Positions 15,032-24,178 of a DNA stretch of 64,000 bases are shown here, piece after piece. The first letter of the stretch is position 1, and each line of letters opens with the position of its first letter. The translations under genes and the position numbers were made by a program. A model generated the notes under the pieces. That model did no database searches. It was not told the DNA's origin and worked only from the letters and a program-made list of their open reading frames with translations. The DNA is from JAHEKO01 sp965212505 (lineage in GTDB: Bacteria; Acidobacteriota; Thermoanaerobaculia; Multivoradales; JAHEKO01): contig OZ243123.1 in NCBI GenBank assembly GCA_965212505.1, positions 806,001 through 870,000 of the forward strand, given 5' to 3'.

Positions 15032-18000
15032 CTAGTCCTCGCCCTGCTCAGGGCTCGTGACGTGCTCCGTCTCGATAGGCGCTAGGCTGGCCGATTCGGC
15101 CCGATGGAACCTGGTCTGCCAGGTCTCCAGATACTCCCGATGTAGCGGCGTGTCCGGGAACGCATCGTCTGGCCCGTACGGATAGCTCGTCATCGCCCGG
15201 AATGGCAGCGGTTCCACCTGGAGGCCCTCGCCCGTGTTGCGATCGGCGTCCTTGTCCCAGCCGTGACTCTCCAGGAACACCGTGCGTCGCCAGCCCGGCT
15301 CGACCGGAGGTAGCGAGCTGGCGTCGAACTCGAGCCGCATCTCGTCGCCCGGCCCCATGACCACGCTGCGATCGTCGGTGTCTCGGAGGAGCTCCCGCAC
15401 ATCGCCGAACCTCGTGTAGCCGCCCGGGAACGCCAGCCACGGGCTCTCGGTAGTGGAGCGGGCGTAGTCGAAGCCGTGGGGCGCGTTCGGCGCCTTGCGC
15501 GTCGGTCGCGAGAAGCCTCGGAACTGGAGGTCGGCGCGGATCGCTTCGAGCTTCGCGCGCACGACGGGCGCGTCGTCGGCGGGGGAGAGCGACCAGGCGA
15601 TGCGGTCCCACGAGAGCCACTGCGAACCGACGATGCGGAGCCGACTCGCGCCCTCGGGGAGCGGCGGCGTGTCGACGATCATCGTCTTGGTCTTGCCGGC
15701 GGGGAAGCCCATGGTTGGCATGAGCACCTCCCAGCCGTCAGCGGCCTCAACCTCGAGTCGCGGCGGCACGGGGGCGATGTCGGAGCGCTGTGCGAGGGCG
15801 ATGTTGAGGCTTGCGTCGGTCGGGAAGATCCAGCCGTCGACCACCAGTCGCACCGGTGCCGCGGGCGCCTCACCGAGATCGAAGGTGAACTCCCAGGTCT
15901 CGGCGGCGACGCCCTGGATGGTACTGGCCGCCCAGCCGTCGGCGTAGGTATCGTCGCGGTGGCGCACGGTCTCGGTCACGTCGCGTCCCTGGGCGTCCCA
16001 GGCGGCGGTCAGCGCGCGAACGTCGCGAACACCGAGAACGCGCTCGGGGGTCCCCCCGGGGACGATCCTCAGCGCGCTGGCGACTTCGACGTCCTCGGGT
16101 GTGTCGACCACCCAGAGCCGGAGGTAGTCGAAGAACGCCGCCTCCCATAGCTCTTCGGTGACCCGAATGTCGTAGACGCCGTCGCGCGGCACGGCGCCGA
16201 CCGCTTGGACGATCTCGGTTGGGTCGGACGGCATCCAGACGCCCGGCGCCAGGGGCAGCCCGACAGGAGCGCCCCAGAGGAGGTCGGTGACAAAGGCGAT
16301 CCGGTCGCCGTCCCAGACGTAGAGGAAGGGACAGCTGCCCTTGAGGACCTGCTCTTCGACGATTCGCTGCGTGGTCTTGGCAGCCATTCGGTTTTGCGGC
16401 ACACCGTTGGTCCAGACGATACGAAGGAGGTCGACCTCGGAGAGCGAGCCGAGGCCGAAGTGGGTGACCTCGCCGGTCGCCTCACGGAACTGGTAGGCCT
16501 GACCGGCCCGCACCTCGAGGGTCGAGCCGCGGCCCAACAGGTTGTTTTTGGAGTTGCCCTTGTCGAGGCCTCGGAGTCGCACCGAGAGCCACTTGTTCTC
16601 GTTGCCGCCCTCATTGTCGAGCCGGTAGAGGCCGGTGGGGCCGGCAGCAATCACGTCCAGATCACCGTCTCCGTCGAGGTCGGCGGTGTCGAGTGTGGTG
16701 GCGCCGGACGGAGCCTGCGTACTGTCGAGGAAGTCGAATCGGCCGCCCTGCCGCTGACTCATGAGCGCTAGCCCAACCGGGCCGGCGACCGCAAGATCGA
16801 GTACGCCGTCGTTGTCGAAGTCGCCGACGGTCAAAGTCGTGAACTCCGCCGCGGTCTTGAGACCACCGAGGTCCCAGTCGCTGTAGCTGCCGGCGGCGTT
16901 GCGCAGGAAGCGGACACCCTTGCCGGCCAGAACCAGGTCCGGCCAGCCGTCGTTGTCGAGATCGGCGCTCGCTATCGCGTTGACTCCCGACTGTTCACCG
17001 AGACCCTTGGCCGCCGTGACGTCGACAAACTCTCCTTGGCGCAGGTTGTCGAGCAGCGTCAGGCCGCGCGCATGTCCGATCACCAGGTCGAGATCGCCGT
17101 CGCGATCGTGATCGGTGGCCTGAATGGCCGTCACGCCCGAGATGGACAGACTCTCGAAGACTTTGTCGCCGACCGGCTCGAGTGGACCGGAGAGAGAGTT
17201 CCGATAGAGCTCCAATCCGTCCGCCCCCGCGGCGACCAGGTCGAGATCTCCTTCGATGTCGAAGTCGATCGTTTCGGTCGCCGTGCCGCCGCCGGATGCC
17301 AGCCCGAAGGTTGCGGTCGCTTCGGTCAGGCCGGTCTCTGAACCGGTCCAGACGGCGAGTCGTTTCGGGCCGGAAGCGATCAGATCGGTCCGGCCGTCGT
17401 TGTTCAGGTCGGTCGCGAGGAGCTCCTCGAGCCCGGCTGGCGCCTTCCAGACTTGCGCCTCGCTCCAACCTCCTGAGGCCGTTCTCAGTTCGAGCGCCGG
17501 CTCCGAGCCTGGAACGAGGCGGGCGATGTCGATCTTCTCGTCACCGTCGAAGTCGCCGAGGGCGAGTCCGGTGGACGCGCCGTCACTCAGTTGCTCACCC
17601 ACAAAGCGCACCTCGACCGGGTCGCCGAACGTCTTCGGCTGCGGCTCGTCGCGGAACCGAGCGATCGGTATGCCCTGAATTCCGGTCGACAGCTCGCGCA
17701 AGCTCTCGCGGAACATCGGGCTGATCTTGAGCACGTTCTCGAGACGCAGCGCGGGCAGTCGCGCGGCGTCGAGGTCGTTGTTCGAGAGCGCTTCGAGCAC
17801 CAGGTCGAGCATCTGCCGTGCGGCGGGTTGTGCCTGCCAGGAGAGGTCGCGAATACGCAGAAAGGCCTCGGTTGCGGTGGCCCGGTCACCGGCGTCGCGA
17901 GCGCGGATACCGCGTTGGAGCAACACCACCAGGTTCTCTGGACGCAGGCGAACCAAACGGTCGAGCGCCTCCAAAGCACCCGCTTCAGCGGTCTGCTCGC

Positions 18001-18418
18001 CGACCACGCCGGCCTGTCGATAGAGCGCATACTGCGTCTCGACGTCGTTCGGTGCCAGTCGGGCCGCCTTGCGGAGCACCTCGAGGGCCGCCGCATCGTC
18101 GCCGCTCCAGTGGCGAATCTCGGCCTCGATGGCCAGGAGGCTCGGCTCGTCCGGAGCCAGCTTCAGGGCCTCGCCGATTCGAGCCAGTGCCGGCTCGAAG
18201 TTCTGCTGACGCAGCAGCGCGATGGCCAGGTTGGCATGCCCGAGCGGGTCCTTCGGCGCGACGCGGACCAGTTGCTCGAAGTGCTCCTGAGCCTTCCCCG
18301 GCTGCTCGTTCTCGAGCTCCGCATAACCCGCGTTACGCAGGCGCAGCGCCTCTTCGGTAGGTTGAGCGACAGCGAACTGAGCGAGCAGAGCGAGGCAGAG
18401 GGGGAGGAGAATGCGCAC
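15032..18418 (-). CDS. Exported TPR / FG-GAP / ASPIC-UnbV (CRTAC1-like) protein
   Basis: The GTG at 18418 is chosen because it gives a clean signal peptide (RILLPLCLALLAQFAVAQ) and lies ten bases after TAGAAT. The frame continues upstream to 19303 only as the antisense of polA. The 1128-residue product has TPR repeats (about 20-240), many FG-GAP/VCBS calcium-loop repeats of the DxDxDGxxD type (about 285-650), an ASPIC/UnbV domain with the WTNG motif (about 660-740), and a long C-terminal beta-rich part (about 745-1128) with no family I recognise. Such proteins are abundant in Acidobacteriota and probably bind polysaccharide or protein outside the cell. Function is unknown. Confidence 0.88.
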   Translation of the reverse strand: MRILLPLCLALLAQFAVAQPTEEALRLRNAGYAELENEQPGKAQEHFEQLVRVAPKDPLGHANLAIALLRQQNFEPALARIGEALKLAPDEPSLLAIEAEIRHWSGDDAAALEVLRKAARLAPNDVETQYALYRQAGVVGEQTAEAGALEALDRLVRLRPENLVVLLQRGIRARDAGDRATATEAFLRIRDLSWQAQPAARQMLDLVLEALSNNDLDAARLPALRLENVLKISPMFRESLRELSTGIQGIPIARFRDEPQPKTFGDPVEVRFVGEQLSDGASTGLALGDFDGDEKIDIARLVPGSEPALELRTASGGWSEAQVWKAPAGLEELLATDLNNDGRTDLIASGPKRLAVWTGSETGLTEATATFGLASGGGTATETIDFDIEGDLDLVAAGADGLELYRNSLSGPLEPVGDKVFESLSISGVTAIQATDHDRDGDLDLVIGHARGLTLLDNLRQGEFVDVTAAKGLGEQSGVNAIASADLDNDGWPDLVLAGKGVRFLRNAAGSYSDWDLGGLKTAAEFTTLTVGDFDNDGVLDLAVAGPVGLALMSQRQGGRFDFLDSTQAPSGATTLDTADLDGDGDLDVIAAGPTGLYRLDNEGGNENKWLSVRLRGLDKGNSKNNLLGRGSTLEVRAGQAYQFREATGEVTHFGLGSLSEVDLLRIVWTNGVPQNRMAAKTTQRIVEEQVLKGSCPFLYVWDGDRIAFVTDLLWGAPVGLPLAPGVWMPSDPTEIVQAVGAVPRDGVYDIRVTEELWEAAFFDYLRLWVVDTPEDVEVASALRIVPGGTPERVLGVRDVRALTAAWDAQGRDVTETVRHRDDTYADGWAASTIQGVAAETWEFTFDLGEAPAAPVRLVVDGWIFPTDASLNIALAQRSDIAPVPPRLEVEAADGWEVLMPTMGFPAGKTKTMIVDTPPLPEGASRLRIVGSQWLSWDRIAWSLSPADDAPVVRAKLEAIRADLQFRGFSRPTRKAPNAPHGFDYARSTTESPWLAFPGGYTRFGDVRELLRDTDDRSVVMGPGDEMRLEFDASSLPPVEPGWRRTVFLESHGWDKDADRNTGEGLQVEPLPFRAMTSYPYGPDDAFPDTPLHREYLETWQTRFHRAESASLAPIETEHVTSPEQGED

Positions 18419-18428
18419 GGCGAGGGGA

Positions 18429-18434
18429 ATTCTA
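18429..18434 (-). promoter_or_regulatory. -10 element of the CRTAC1-like gene
   Basis: TAGAAT on the minus strand lies ten bases before the GTG start, predicting an mRNA with almost no leader and supporting this start codon. It is 77 bases from the divergent polA -10 element. Confidence 0.55.
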
Positions 18435-18511
18435 TCCGTCGAGTCGATCGTCATTCGCCTCGGTACAGCAGCAAGATTCATGCTCATGAGTGACGCGCAG
18501 CTTCGCGCCGC

Positions 18512-18517
18512 TACAAT
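18512..18517 (+). promoter_or_regulatory. -10 element of polA
   Basis: TACAAT lies nine bases before the polA ATG. GTGACG 16 bases upstream is a weak -35 match. The transcript would be leaderless or nearly so. Confidence 0.55.
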
Positions 18518-18526
18518 GCCTGTTCC

Positions 18527-21145
18527 ATGGCCGCCCGCAAACGACTCTTCCTGATCGACGGTTACTCCAACATTTTCCGGGCGTTCTACGCGATCCGGGG
18601 CCTGTCGAGTAGCAAGGGGCAGCCGACCAACGCCATCTGGGGTTTCCTTCAGATGCTGCGCAAGCTCCTGCGGGACGAAGCGCCCGACCTGGTCGGCGTC
18701 GCACTCGACGTGTCGGGCGACACGATTCGCAAAGAGCAGTACGACGAGTACAAGGCGAACCGCCGGCCGATGCCCGACGATCTCAAGGCGCAGATACCTT
18801 GGATTCGAAAGGTCATCGAGGCACATCGCATTCCGATTCTCGAACTCGAGAAGTACGAGGCCGACGACGTGCTCGGGACGCTCTCCTCGAAGGCGGCCGC
18901 TGCCGGCTACGACGTCGTGTTGGTCAGCGCCGACAAGGACCTGATGCAGCTCGTCGGTCCGCACGTCTCGCTCTTCCACACGGGGCGCGAGAAGCTCTAC
19001 GACCCGAAGTTGGTCGAGGAGGACTTCGGCGTGCCGCCCGACAAGGTGATCGACGTGCTCGCCTTGAAGGGCGACTCGGTCGACAACGTGCCGGGCGTGC
19101 CGGGCATCGGAGAGAAGGGAGCCGTCGGGCTGGTCAAGGAGTACGGCAGCGTTGCCGAGCTTCTCGAACGGGCCGAAGAGATCAAACGCAAGAGCTATCG
19201 CGAGGGGCTGCAGCAGCACCGCGACAAGGCCCTCATGTCGTTGGAGCTGGTGACCATTCATACCGAGCTGCCGGTGGAGTTCTCGCCGGATGCGCTCGAG
19301 CACGAAGAGCCGGATTCGGCAGCTCTGGCCGATCTGGCCCGGGAGCTCGAGTTCTTCTCGCTACTCGAGGAGCTCGATCAGGGCGCCGATGTCGAGCCGG
19401 TCGATCCGGCTGTCGCGCTCGACTCGGCCGAAGCCTGGGCCCAAGCGGCGAGCGCCATCGGCTCGCCCGTGTGGCTCGGATGCGTGCGTGAGACCGGTTT
19501 GGTCGCCGCGGCCGCCGAGGGTGAGGTCGTGTTTGCCGACTTCCGGGTCGACGGCATGCGCGAAGCCGTGGTCGAGAGCCTCTCAAAGTGGATGAGCGAA
19601 CCCGAGCGAGAGCTCGCCGGTCACGATCTGAAAGAGGTGCTGCGTCTCGCTCCCGCAAACGTTGTGTGCCGCGCCAGTCTTTTCGACACCATGCTCGCCT
19701 CCTACCTCCTGCGCTCGGCGATGCGCTCTCACCAGCTCGCCGAAGTCGCCTTGGATCGCCTCAATCACACCGCGCTGACGAAGAAGGACGCCGGCTGGGG
19801 CCGGGGTACCGAACCGATGGTCGGTCAGGAGTCTCTCCTCAGCTACGCTGCCGAACAGCTCGAGCTACCGCGGCGGATGGAGTCGGTGATGCGTGAGGAG
19901 CTCGGCGCGGCGGGGCTCGAAGAGCTCTACGTCGAGCTCGAAGCGCCGCTCCTGCCGGTTCTCCTCGGCATGGAAGAGACCGGTATCCAGCTCGACACCG
20001 ACTTCCTCCAGGGACTCTCCGAGGAGATGGGAACCGAGCTCGCCCGGATCGAGGATGAGATCTACTCGCTGGCCGACGACACGTTCAACATCAACTCGCC
20101 GAGCCAGCTGGGCGAGATCATGTTCGAGCGACTCGGCTACCCGGTCATCAAGAAGACCCGCAAGACCAAGAGCTACTCGACCGACCAGGCGACGCTCGAG
20201 GCGCTCGCCGCGCAGGGCTACGAGCTGCCCGAGAAGGTGATCGAATACCGCGAGGTGACGAAGCTCAAGTCGACCTACGTCGACGCCCTGCCGGCGGTCA
20301 TGGGCGACGACGGGCGACTCCACACCCGCTACCACCAGGCGGTGGCCACGACCGGGCGCCTTTCGTCGGCGAACCCGAACCTTCAGAACATCCCCATCCG
20401 GACCGAGCAGGGCCGTCGGATCCGCAAGGCGTTTTCTGCGCCCGAGGGCAAGTCGCTGGTGGTGGCCGACTACAGCCAGGTCGAGTTGCGCATCCTCGCC
20501 CACATCGCACGGGAGGAGGCGCTGGTCGAGGCGTTTCTCGCCGGCGCCGACATCCACCGATCGACCGCGGCTACCGTCTTCGGCGTTGCGGAAGAGCTGG
20601 TCACCGACGAACAGCGTCGGGCGGCCAAGACGATCAACTTCGGCATCCTCTACGGCATGAGCGCCTTCGGGCTCGCCCAGAACCTGAAGATCGAACGCTC
20701 CGAGGCCGACCGCTTCATCAAGACCTATCTCGAGCGCTTCGACGGCGTGCGGCGCTACATGGACGAGACGCTCGAGTCGGCGAAGGCGACCGGCAAGGTC
20801 GAGACGCTCTACGGACGCATTCGCTGGCTACCCGACATCAACAGCAAGAACTTCCACCTGCGTGAGAACGCGCGCCGGATGGCGATCAACGCGCGCATTC
20901 AGGGAACGGCGGCGGACCTGCAGAAGAAGGCGATGATCCGTCTCGATCGGCGTCTCCGCGACGAGCACCCGGGAGCGCACCTGCTCTTGACCGTGCACGA
21001 CGAACTTGTGCTGGAGGTTCCCAACGGAGACGTCGAGGTCGTTGCCGAGACGGTCGTGGCGGAGATGCAGGGCGTCGAACAGCTGGCCGTACCGTTGGTG
21101 GTAGACGTCGACCACGGCCCGACCTGGTACGACGCCAAGGCCTAG
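18527..21145 (+). CDS. polA: DNA polymerase I
   Basis: The 872-residue protein has an N-terminal 5'-3' flap nuclease (about 1-290), a central exonuclease-like domain (about 295-470) and a family A polymerase domain (about 490-872). Polymerase motifs A (DYSQVELR), B (RRAAKTINFGILYG) and C (TVHDELVLE) are intact. The central domain lacks the first D-x-E proofreading motif; only a later aspartate (SLFDTMLASYLL) remains, so 3'-5' exonuclease activity is probably lost, as in Taq-type enzymes. It acts in Okazaki fragment processing and excision repair. Confidence 0.97.
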   Translation: MAARKRLFLIDGYSNIFRAFYAIRGLSSSKGQPTNAIWGFLQMLRKLLRDEAPDLVGVALDVSGDTIRKEQYDEYKANRRPMPDDLKAQIPWIRKVIEAHRIPILELEKYEADDVLGTLSSKAAAAGYDVVLVSADKDLMQLVGPHVSLFHTGREKLYDPKLVEEDFGVPPDKVIDVLALKGDSVDNVPGVPGIGEKGAVGLVKEYGSVAELLERAEEIKRKSYREGLQQHRDKALMSLELVTIHTELPVEFSPDALEHEEPDSAALADLARELEFFSLLEELDQGADVEPVDPAVALDSAEAWAQAASAIGSPVWLGCVRETGLVAAAAEGEVVFADFRVDGMREAVVESLSKWMSEPERELAGHDLKEVLRLAPANVVCRASLFDTMLASYLLRSAMRSHQLAEVALDRLNHTALTKKDAGWGRGTEPMVGQESLLSYAAEQLELPRRMESVMREELGAAGLEELYVELEAPLLPVLLGMEETGIQLDTDFLQGLSEEMGTELARIEDEIYSLADDTFNINSPSQLGEIMFERLGYPVIKKTRKTKSYSTDQATLEALAAQGYELPEKVIEYREVTKLKSTYVDALPAVMGDDGRLHTRYHQAVATTGRLSSANPNLQNIPIRTEQGRRIRKAFSAPEGKSLVVADYSQVELRILAHIAREEALVEAFLAGADIHRSTAATVFGVAEELVTDEQRRAAKTINFGILYGMSAFGLAQNLKIERSEADRFIKTYLERFDGVRRYMDETLESAKATGKVETLYGRIRWLPDINSKNFHLRENARRMAINARIQGTAADLQKKAMIRLDRRLRDEHPGAHLLLTVHDELVLEVPNGDVEVVAETVVAEMQGVEQLAVPLVVDVDHGPTWYDAKA

Positions 21146-21153
21146 TCCGGGCC

Positions 21154-21456
21154 CTATTCCATCCACTCCCAGCCGCGTAGCTCCCAGTACTTCCGCCTCG
21201 GTGTCGCCCGCCAAGGGTGGATGCCATTCTTCCGGCACCAGAAGAAGTGGAAGGTGCATCCGGCGATCGCACTCGCGAGCGGGAAGAGGAGCGCCCAGTG
21301 GCCGACCCAGGCATAGAGACCCAGGGTTGCGCCGGCGACGATCAGCCACTTGAGGGTCTTCCGCCAGCCAGGTGTCTCGACTTCGAAGACTGCGAAAAAG
21401 CTCTGACCGATGGTCTGGACGGCAAGAAGAAGGCCCAATTCGAGTTCGATTCCCAT
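21154..21456 (-). CDS. Small membrane protein under predicted metalloregulator control
   Basis: The ATG at 21456 follows GGAGGAG at good spacing. The 100-residue product has about three hydrophobic segments (5-24, 34-52, 54-72) and a basic, Trp-rich tail. A C-x-F-H-x3-C-x5-H arrangement at the third segment could bind metal. No family was recognised. Its promoter carries the same palindrome, in the same place, as the multicopper oxidase operon at 5.4 kb, so it is probably a member of the same regulon despite being 16 kb away. Confidence 0.75.
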   Translation of the reverse strand: MGIELELGLLLAVQTIGQSFFAVFEVETPGWRKTLKWLIVAGATLGLYAWVGHWALLFPLASAIAGCTFHFFWCRKNGIHPWRATPRRKYWELRGWEWME

Positions 21457-21468
21457 AGCTCCTCCGTG

Positions 21469-21486
21469 TTTTTGAGTATCCAAAAA
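21469..21486. promoter_or_regulatory. Second predicted metalloregulator operator
   Basis: TTTTTGAGTATCCAAAAA is an imperfect 18-base palindrome that differs from the operator at 5391 at two central positions over 16 bases. It lies immediately after the -10 element of the 100-residue membrane-protein gene, where bound repressor would block initiation. Confidence 0.6.
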
Positions 21487-21513
21487 GTATAATTGGAAAT
21501 ACAGAAAACACAA
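21486..21513 (-). promoter_or_regulatory. Promoter of the small membrane-protein gene
   Basis: On the minus strand TTGTGT (21508-21513), 16 bases and TATACT (21486-21491) form a promoter with the same spacing and operator placement as the oxidase operon promoter. Confidence 0.55.
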
Positions 21514-21553
21514 GAGCCCAACCCAACAGGCCCAGGGTCGGCGGTTGAGCGGG

Positions 21554-22483
21554 CTACCGAAGGCTGGCGTCGAGGAGCACCGCTAGCCGATAGCCGGCGA
21601 GTGCAACCTGTCGTCGGCCGATGCGAACCGCTCGGTCGAAGTAGGCGCGAGACGGCTTGGCGTCGCGGACTAAATCGGCGGGGTAGAGCTCGTCGCGCGC
21701 GATCTCGAAGCTCTCTCGCCCCCACGCCTCGACGTCGAGACTCGCGGCGCTCGCTCCGAAGCCGGAGCGCGGGTGCTCCGTTGCGATCGATTTTGCGATC
21801 TTCTGGATGTAGCTGTCTTCTCGCTGGAACCACCAGTGGAAGTTCGAGCTGCGGAGGATGCCGTCCCAGAAGCTGTGGAGGTTCCGCGACTTGCCGAGGG
21901 AGACGAGGTTGCCGCCGCGATCGCCCTGGGGCTCGAGCTCGGTGACACGCGCAGTCGCATGGAGCGGCTGGTGGACGTCGCCCGTGAGGTGCAGAATCCA
22001 CGCGAGGTGGATCGCGCGTTCCGATGCGGGCAGCGTCTCGTCTGCGACCGCTACCGACAGCGCACCGAGGCGTTCCACCACGTTGGTCGGTTGGGCCTTG
22101 AGATCGGTTCGCTCGCGCGGAGCGTTCTCCGGCCCGACCTGCTCGAAGAACCAGTTGATGTAGTGCCAGTTGCCGCGGTGGTACTTCTGCCGGCGCTCGG
22201 GGAACGCCCCGTCGCGAACGATGTCGGACCAGTAGGCCGCCAGTTGGAAGTGCTCGGCCTGACGGACGGCGAGTGGACGAGATGTCTGCGGCAGGAGCTG
22301 GGCGAGCGAGGCGTCTGGAGGTGCGGCGGCCAGGAGCTCGATCGCGCGCGTGCGGCTCTCGGGCTGCATCTCTTCCCAGGCGATGCGCGCGACGACCTGA
22401 TGCCCGGTGCGGTCCCAGGCTCGGGTCGCGTCGGCCGAGCCCATCGCCAGCAAGGCGATGAGGGTCCACTTGATCGGCTTCAT
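21554..22483 (-). CDS. S1/P1-family secreted nuclease
   Basis: The 309-residue protein has a signal peptide ending ATRA, so the mature enzyme begins with W23-D-R-T-G-H. In S1/P1 nucleases the N-terminal tryptophan itself binds zinc. Other zinc-site segments are ILHLTGDVHQPLHA, GDRGGNLVSL and NLHSFWDG. The enzyme should cleave single-stranded DNA or RNA, or remove 3' phosphates, in the periplasm or outside. An ATG five codons upstream (22498) is an alternative start. It lies just after the HAF-like gene on the same strand. Confidence 0.92.
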   Translation of the reverse strand: MKPIKWTLIALLAMGSADATRAWDRTGHQVVARIAWEEMQPESRTRAIELLAAAPPDASLAQLLPQTSRPLAVRQAEHFQLAAYWSDIVRDGAFPERRQKYHRGNWHYINWFFEQVGPENAPRERTDLKAQPTNVVERLGALSVAVADETLPASERAIHLAWILHLTGDVHQPLHATARVTELEPQGDRGGNLVSLGKSRNLHSFWDGILRSSNFHWWFQREDSYIQKIAKSIATEHPRSGFGASAASLDVEAWGRESFEIARDELYPADLVRDAKPSRAYFDRAVRIGRRQVALAGYRLAVLLDASLR

Positions 22484-22505
22484 CGGAGACAGGCCCATCG
22501 ACGGC

Positions 22506-23717
22506 TTAGTTGATGGGCGTCAGCAGGGCGCCGCCGTTCTTGGGGTCGGGATCTTCTCCGCCCCAAAAGTTCACCAGGATCTGGCCTTTCTCGTTGAGAT
22601 CGACCGGCTCGGGCCGCCGGATCTTCAGGGGGAGACTCTCGAGCGCCGGACGCAAGAAGGTGAACCCCTCTCCCGCTCTGAAATGGAACGGTCCCCGAGC
22701 TCCAACACAGCCGAGCAGACCGACCACGTCGCCGCGCTCGTTCATCGACAGCCGACCGAGGTGTGCCTTCTCGGGCTTACTGCAGCCGCTCTCGAGGCCA
22801 AACTGGAACGTCTCACTCGTCGTCCATAGCGGAGTGATCCCGGTTTCCGGAGTGTAGACAAAGGCCTCGCGACCGCGGTCGACGCCGACGAGGGTCCTGC
22901 CGTCTTGGAGGAGCTCGTGGAAGGTACTCCGAGTCCTCCCCTCGGGGACGATCTCGATGAAATCTCCGTTCTGATAGTAGTAGGCGCGGTTCAGGCCGTC
23001 GCTGCGGAGTCGAGTGCCTGCGACGGTGCCGGCATCGTTCAAAGCGATCTCGGTGAAGATGTCGCCTTGCGCTGCGGGCACGAGGTCCACCTCTCCGTCG
23101 AGATCGTAGAGAAACGCTCCGTCGACCCCGCGCCCTTGATCTGCGAGTGTGAGGAGTAGGACCTGGCCTCTTCGATTGACGGCGGCCGGAATCAGCGGAG
23201 TTCGATCGAAGATTGGATGTGCCGAAGAGATGAGGCTCCATCCGCCCTGTCGCTTCGAGTAGAGGTACGGTCGGTCGTCGTAGGCGGCGACCCTGCCCTT
23301 CCTTCCGGCGGCACCGAAGTGGAGCGAGGAGAGCTCGTCGTCAGACAGGCCGCCTTCAAGCGGGCGTACCGCTCCGTTCGGCGTTCTGATCTTGGCCAGA
23401 CGTCGACCCTCTGTCAGAACGACCACTCCGGCCCGATTGAGAGAGTGGGGTCGCGGGAAGTCCTCGACGACGGAGATGTCGGTCGTGGCTCCCTTTCGGT
23501 AGTGAAAGAGACGCTGGTCGATGGTCTCGAAGCTCGCTGCGACGCCGACGACCACGCCCCTGTCGTTCAGCTGAAACGGCGCGATGACGTCAAAGACGAA
23601 CCCCTCCGCCTCGGTCGGCGGAATCAGTTCAGCCGTGTACTCGCCCGCGCTGGCTTCGGTGAACGCAAGGCCCAGCAGGGCGAGGAAAAGCGCAACCGTC
23701 TGCCGCTCGAGGTTCAT
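22506..23717 (-). CDS. Exported HAF-repeat-like beta-propeller protein
   Basis: The 403-residue protein begins with a signal peptide (MNLERQTVALFLALLGLAF, then ASA). Repeats of about 50 residues contain phrases such as LNDRGVVVGVA, LNRAGVVVL, LNDAGTVAGT, MNERGDVVGLL and LNEKGQILVN. This is the pattern of HAF/DUF3466-type extracellular propellers. Start 23717 is preferred over 23732 because it gives a normal signal. Substrate and role are unknown. The nuclease gene follows within about 20 bases. Confidence 0.7.
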   Translation of the reverse strand: MNLERQTVALFLALLGLAFTEASAGEYTAELIPPTEAEGFVFDVIAPFQLNDRGVVVGVAASFETIDQRLFHYRKGATTDISVVEDFPRPHSLNRAGVVVLTEGRRLAKIRTPNGAVRPLEGGLSDDELSSLHFGAAGRKGRVAAYDDRPYLYSKRQGGWSLISSAHPIFDRTPLIPAAVNRRGQVLLLTLADQGRGVDGAFLYDLDGEVDLVPAAQGDIFTEIALNDAGTVAGTRLRSDGLNRAYYYQNGDFIEIVPEGRTRSTFHELLQDGRTLVGVDRGREAFVYTPETGITPLWTTSETFQFGLESGCSKPEKAHLGRLSMNERGDVVGLLGCVGARGPFHFRAGEGFTFLRPALESLPLKIRRPEPVDLNEKGQILVNFWGGEDPDPKNGGALLTPIN

Positions 23718-23779
23718 GTCTTGGCGCCGCAATCAGGAGTTTCGAAGAAACATTAGCACGCGCTCCGACGAGGCTCGGA

Positions 23780-24178
23780 CTAGGGAAACTGCGATGGGCT
23801 GAGCCCGATGTCGACAATGCTGCAGGCGTCGCGGACGACGATGCCGAGCTCTTCGGCGAGTCGCAGCACCTCCGCGTCCGCCGAGCCCGGGTTGAAGAAT
23901 GTCTCTCCGGCATCGACCGCCGTGATCTCCGACAGGAGCCGAAGGGTGACCTCGGGTCTGAGATAAACGCTGACTCTGTCGAGCTTGCCACCTGCCGCCT
24001 CGTTCGCCGCAGCGAGTGTCGGGTAGGCCGTGAGCCCTTCGATCTCATGGTCGGTCAGATTGACCGGGAAGACGCTCCAGCCGCCAGCCACGTAGGCACG
24101 GACGCCTTTGTTGCCGAACTTGTGGCGTGCGCGCGAAGCTCCGAGAACAGCGATAGTGCGATTCTGCTCTGCGCTCAG
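23780..24178 (-). CDS. CoA-binding (YccU-like) Rossmann protein
   Basis: The roughly 132-residue protein has a compact CoA_binding_2 fold: IAVLGASR nucleotide loop, FPVNLT, YPTL and FFNPGSADAEVLRLAEELGI, ending with a DACSIVDIG segment. These proteins bind CoA and are thought to have a redox or regulatory role. No ATG fits. The frame meets the SelB stop in a CTGA overlap, and a CTG at 24178 with GAGGAG five bases upstream gives the standard family length. It is the third gene of the yqeY-selB operon. Confidence 0.82.
   Translation of the reverse strand: MSAEQNRTIAVLGASRARHKFGNKGVRAYVAGGWSVFPVNLTDHEIEGLTAYPTLAAANEAAGGKLDRVSVYLRPEVTLRLLSEITAVDAGETFFNPGSADAEVLRLAEELGIVVRDACSIVDIGLSPSQFP

Noticed and set aside
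18419..19303. Extension of the CRTAC1-like frame by about 290 codons
   Set aside because: It is exactly antisense to polA, lacks protein-like composition, and a good signal peptide with a -10 box ten bases upstream begins at the GTG at 18418.
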